A stretch of DNA of 64,000 nt from Flavobacterium psychrophilum (GTDB lineage Bacteria > Bacteroidota > Bacteroidia > Flavobacteriales > Flavobacteriaceae), in assembly GCA_022730285.1 (NCBI GenBank), contig DZCQ01000011.1, positions 5,284 to 69,283 on the forward strand, written 5' to 3'. The position numbers and the translations under genes were made by a program. The notes below the pieces were generated by a model that was not told where the DNA came from, searched no databases, and saw only the letters and a list, made by a program, of their open reading frames with translations. Numbering within the stretch: position 1 is the first letter of the stretch; every line of letters starts with the position of its first letter. Positions 61,880 to 64,000 of the stretch are shown piece after piece.

Positions 61880-62067
61880 TTAAGGTGGTTCTAAAAATTA
61901 GCTGATAGCTGTTTTTGGAATTATTTTGTGTAGATTTTTTCTTTCTTTTTGCTCAAATATGGTTATATTTGAGCAAAAAGATGGGAAAAAGATGCTAAAA
62001 TAAAACAAAAAGAGTATCAGCAAAAAAATAAATTCACAAAAAAATAAATTTTTAGAACCCACCTTAA
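61880..62067. mobile_element. MITE-like inverted-repeat element, 188 bp
   Basis: Terminal inverted repeats of 20 and 21 bases (61880-61899 and 62047-62067, differing by one inserted G) bound a non-coding interior that itself forms a long imperfect palindrome. The core is a perfect 16-bp stem, CTTTTTGCTCAAATAT with its complement (61945-61960 and 61965-61980), around a four-base loop GGTT. It begins with TTAA, as does the related end at 3011-3031, which fits a TTAA or TA-type duplication. The right end lies only ten bases from the start of the restriction-modification gene. No transposase is encoded. The stretch 61721-61879 to its left is AT-rich and holds nothing I recognise. Confidence 0.72.
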
Positions 62068-62077
62068 AAATACACCC

Positions 62078-64000
62078 ATGAAATACAACAAAATTCGCGA
62101 AGAAGAACTAAAAAACAAAGTCGGTTCCGATTGGTTCAAACAATTTGATACTACCGAAATTTTGGGAAATATCGATTTTACCGTTTTTCCAAAACAAGAC
62201 AAGCTTTTTGGACGAACTCCACTGTTGTGGGCAGAAGCCAAAACGGGCAATTTTGATGCAATTACCATGTTTGTACAACTTATTCTAACCATCGGAAAAG
62301 CACGAACGTTTGACAAAACCATACCTCCCGCTTTTCTCGGAGCGTTTGATTTTAAAAAAATTGCCTTTGTGTCGTACATCAGCATACAAGACATTTTTTA
62401 TACCAACGATTTTAACTGGAACGTAACACCAAGCAACCACGAAACCAAAGAATTTCTGTTAATAAAACAACGTGTAGAGGCAACACTTAACCAAAACGCC
62501 TATATTTTCGACTACGAAAAAGACGAAAAAGAACTGCAAACTTTCATAAAAAACAACATTGCAAAAGCAACCACAACCAACAAAATTAAAATAGATAAAA
62601 ACAATTTTATACCCATTTATTTGCGATGGCTCGAAATTGTAAAACCCATTATCAATGTAAACTGGGACGACCTTAAAAAAGCCAACATTTTAGACAGCGA
62701 TTTTTATCTTGCCGATTTGTTTGTAGATGATAAAGACACCCAAAATATAGAAGACGATTTAACCATTCGAGACAGTTTGTTTGTGGTTTTCCAGAACGAA
62801 GGATACAAAATTGCCAAAGAAAACATCAAGCAAATGTTTGATGCCACTATTAATTTAAAACAAAAAGAAACCTACCAACAGTTTTGGAAACGCTACAAAC
62901 GCCCACCAATTAAGGAGTTTCAAGATTATATTATAGAACGCCGAGATTTGCTGGTGCCGCAAGACATCCGCGAACGCAAAGGAGCTTTTTTTACACCCCG
63001 AATTTGGGTAGAATTATCGCAAAAATACCTCACCGATTATTTAGGCGAAAACTGGCAAGACGACTATTATATTTGGGATTGTGCCGCCGGAACTGGAAAC
63101 CTTTTGGCAGGACTAACCAACAAGTTTAATATTTTTGCCAGCACGCTAGACCAAGCCGATGTAAAGGTAATGCACGAACGCATAGACCACGGAGCCAACC
63201 TATTAAAAAACCACGTGTTTCAGTTTGATTTTTTGAATGACGATTTTAGCAAGCTGCCCCAAAACTTGCAAGACATTATTAACGATGACGAAAAACGAAA
63301 AAAGTTAGTAATTTATATTAACCCGCCGTATGCGGAGGCTGCAAGTAAATCAAATGTTACAGGTACAGGTAAAAATAAGACAGATGTTGCTGTAAATACT
63401 AAAATTTATACTAAATATGCTGAAAAAATCGGAATTGCTGGAAGGGAACTTTTTGTGCAATTTCTTTCAAGAATTTTTGATGAAATAAAAGATTGTAAAA
63501 TTGCTAATTTTTCTACACTTAAAATTATACAAGCCCCAAATTTTAATAAATTTAGACAATACTATAATTCAAAATTTATTTCAGGATTTATTGTTCCAGC
63601 AGATACATTTGATAATGTAAAAGGAAGTTTTCCAATTGGGTTTATGATTTGGGACACATCAATAAAAGATATTTTTAAATTTATAGAATTTGACATTTAT
63701 GATAACAAAAGTGATTATATTGGAATTAAGTCTTTTTATTCTTTTGATTCATTTAAATTTTTAACAGATTGGTATAGAAATTTTCATAACAGATTAGATA
63801 ATTTAAACAGCATTGGTTCAATTGGTCTTTATGGTAGTGATTTTCAACACAGTAATTATATAAGTATATTAAATATTAAAAATCATCCAAATAGATGGTC
63901 ATTTATAAACAATAATAATTTAATTGAAACTTCAATTTATCTTTCCGTTCGTCATTGTATTGATGCAACTTGGCTCAACGACCGAGACCAATTTTTATAT
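62078..64000 (+). CDS. Type IIG-like restriction-modification enzyme (partial, runs off the window)
   Basis: At least 641 residues with no stop. The N-terminal region resembles a PD-(D/E)xK nuclease (GNIDFTVFP, then LLWAEAKTGN giving E-x-K). A helical spacer leads to an N6-adenine methyltransferase with motif I DCAAGTGNLLAG and motif IV INPPYAE. The part after NPPY should include the target-recognition domain. Nuclease, methylase and recognition in one chain fit a type IIG enzyme. The sequence around 63340-63940 is distinctly more AT-rich than the flanks, so the recognition part looks exchanged. The ATG at 62078 lies ten bases after the MITE-like element, leaving no room for an independent native promoter. 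Confidence 0.87.
   Translation, partial: MKYNKIREEELKNKVGSDWFKQFDTTEILGNIDFTVFPKQDKLFGRTPLLWAEAKTGNFDAITMFVQLILTIGKARTFDKTIPPAFLGAFDFKKIAFVSYISIQDIFYTNDFNWNVTPSNHETKEFLLIKQRVEATLNQNAYIFDYEKDEKELQTFIKNNIAKATTTNKIKIDKNNFIPIYLRWLEIVKPIINVNWDDLKKANILDSDFYLADLFVDDKDTQNIEDDLTIRDSLFVVFQNEGYKIAKENIKQMFDATINLKQKETYQQFWKRYKRPPIKEFQDYIIERRDLLVPQDIRERKGAFFTPRIWVELSQKYLTDYLGENWQDDYYIWDCAAGTGNLLAGLTNKFNIFASTLDQADVKVMHERIDHGANLLKNHVFQFDFLNDDFSKLPQNLQDIINDDEKRKKLVIYINPPYAEAASKSNVTGTGKNKTDVAVNTKIYTKYAEKIGIAGRELFVQFLSRIFDEIKDCKIANFSTLKIIQAPNFNKFRQYYNSKFISGFIVPADTFDNVKGSFPIGFMIWDTSIKDIFKFIEFDIYDNKSDYIGIKSFYSFDSFKFLTDWYRNFHNRLDNLNSIGSIGLYGSDFQHSNYISILNIKNHPNRWSFINNNNLIETSIYLSVRHCIDATWLNDRDQFLY

Noticed and set aside
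61945..61980. Central hairpin of the MITE-like element as a plain terminator of the pigment operon
   Set aside because: It may act as one, but it is the core of a longer inverted-repeat element and lies 225 bases after the last gene, so it is described under the element.
1..64000. CRISPR array
   Set aside because: No set of regularly spaced direct repeats was seen; the only close repeats are the tandem pair at 17272-17316 and the MITE ends.
1..64000. rRNA operon or prophage
   Set aside because: No 16S/23S motifs, integrase, terminase or capsid-like proteins were found.

Overview
The window is AT-rich chromosomal DNA from a member of the Flavobacteriaceae, most likely a Flavobacterium-like gliding, pigmented species. 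Five things point there: TAnnTTTG-type -7 promoter elements and weak Shine-Dalgarno sites, two proteins with C-terminal type IX secretion sorting domains, the gliding lipoprotein gene gldD, a TonB/ExbB/ExbD operon of Bacteroidetes layout, and a flexirubin-type pigment cluster whose ammonia lyase closely resembles the Flavobacterium johnsoniae tyrosine ammonia-lyase as I remember that sequence.

Layout. 1-12.7 kb is mostly housekeeping: the 5' end of guaB, typA, a start-less lectin/T9SS gene, a truncated DNA methyltransferase, an M16 peptidase pair, rplU-rpmA, ileS, a DksA-like gene and lspA. 12.8-16.3 kb is a minus-strand operon for an OprC/NosA-like copper TonB receptor and a lipoprotein. 16.3-17.5 kb holds two broken transposase genes and tRNA-Asn. 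17.6-26.9 kb is minus-strand envelope biology: rseP, a secreted M1 aminopeptidase, and exbB-exbD-exbD-tonB followed by a small membrane protein, a PstS-like lipoprotein and a TPR protein. 27.3-37.8 kb holds a HerA-like ATPase, a cyclase-family enzyme, hemW, ruvC, a flippase-like protein and glycosyltransferase, rng, a bS22-like mini-protein, HU, mutY, ssb and gldD.

37.8-61.7 kb is the main accessory region: an aryl-polyene plus dialkylresorcinol (flexirubin-type) cluster, with a divergent flavin-dependent halogenase-like gene at its left edge. The lyase supplies a hydroxycinnamate starter. Several ketosynthases (one lacking the active-site Cys), a ketoreductase, three hotdog dehydratases and two acyl carrier proteins would build the polyene. 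DarA and DarB would make the dialkylresorcinol. Acyltransferases, a BtrH-like protein, an ABC exporter and a LolA-like carrier would assemble and place the product. Genes from fabG onward are so tightly packed, many overlapping, that they probably form one transcript of about 20 kb. Several expected functions (starter-activating ligase, phosphopantetheinyl transferase, MMPL exporter, aromatic hydroxylase or methyltransferase) are not seen here.

61.7-64 kb: the cluster stops at a 188-bp MITE-like inverted-repeat element, followed at once by a type IIG-like restriction-modification gene that runs off the window and has a strongly AT-rich recognition segment. The element's 21-bp terminal repeat recurs, with one mismatch, at 3.0 kb beside the broken lectin gene. 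The best candidates for something notable are the IleRS with a swapped GXHH signature motif, the halogenase and BtrH-like protein of the pigment cluster, the CxxxM/HxM copper receptor, and the MITE/restriction-modification boundary. All functional statements come from reading motifs by eye; no database search was run.
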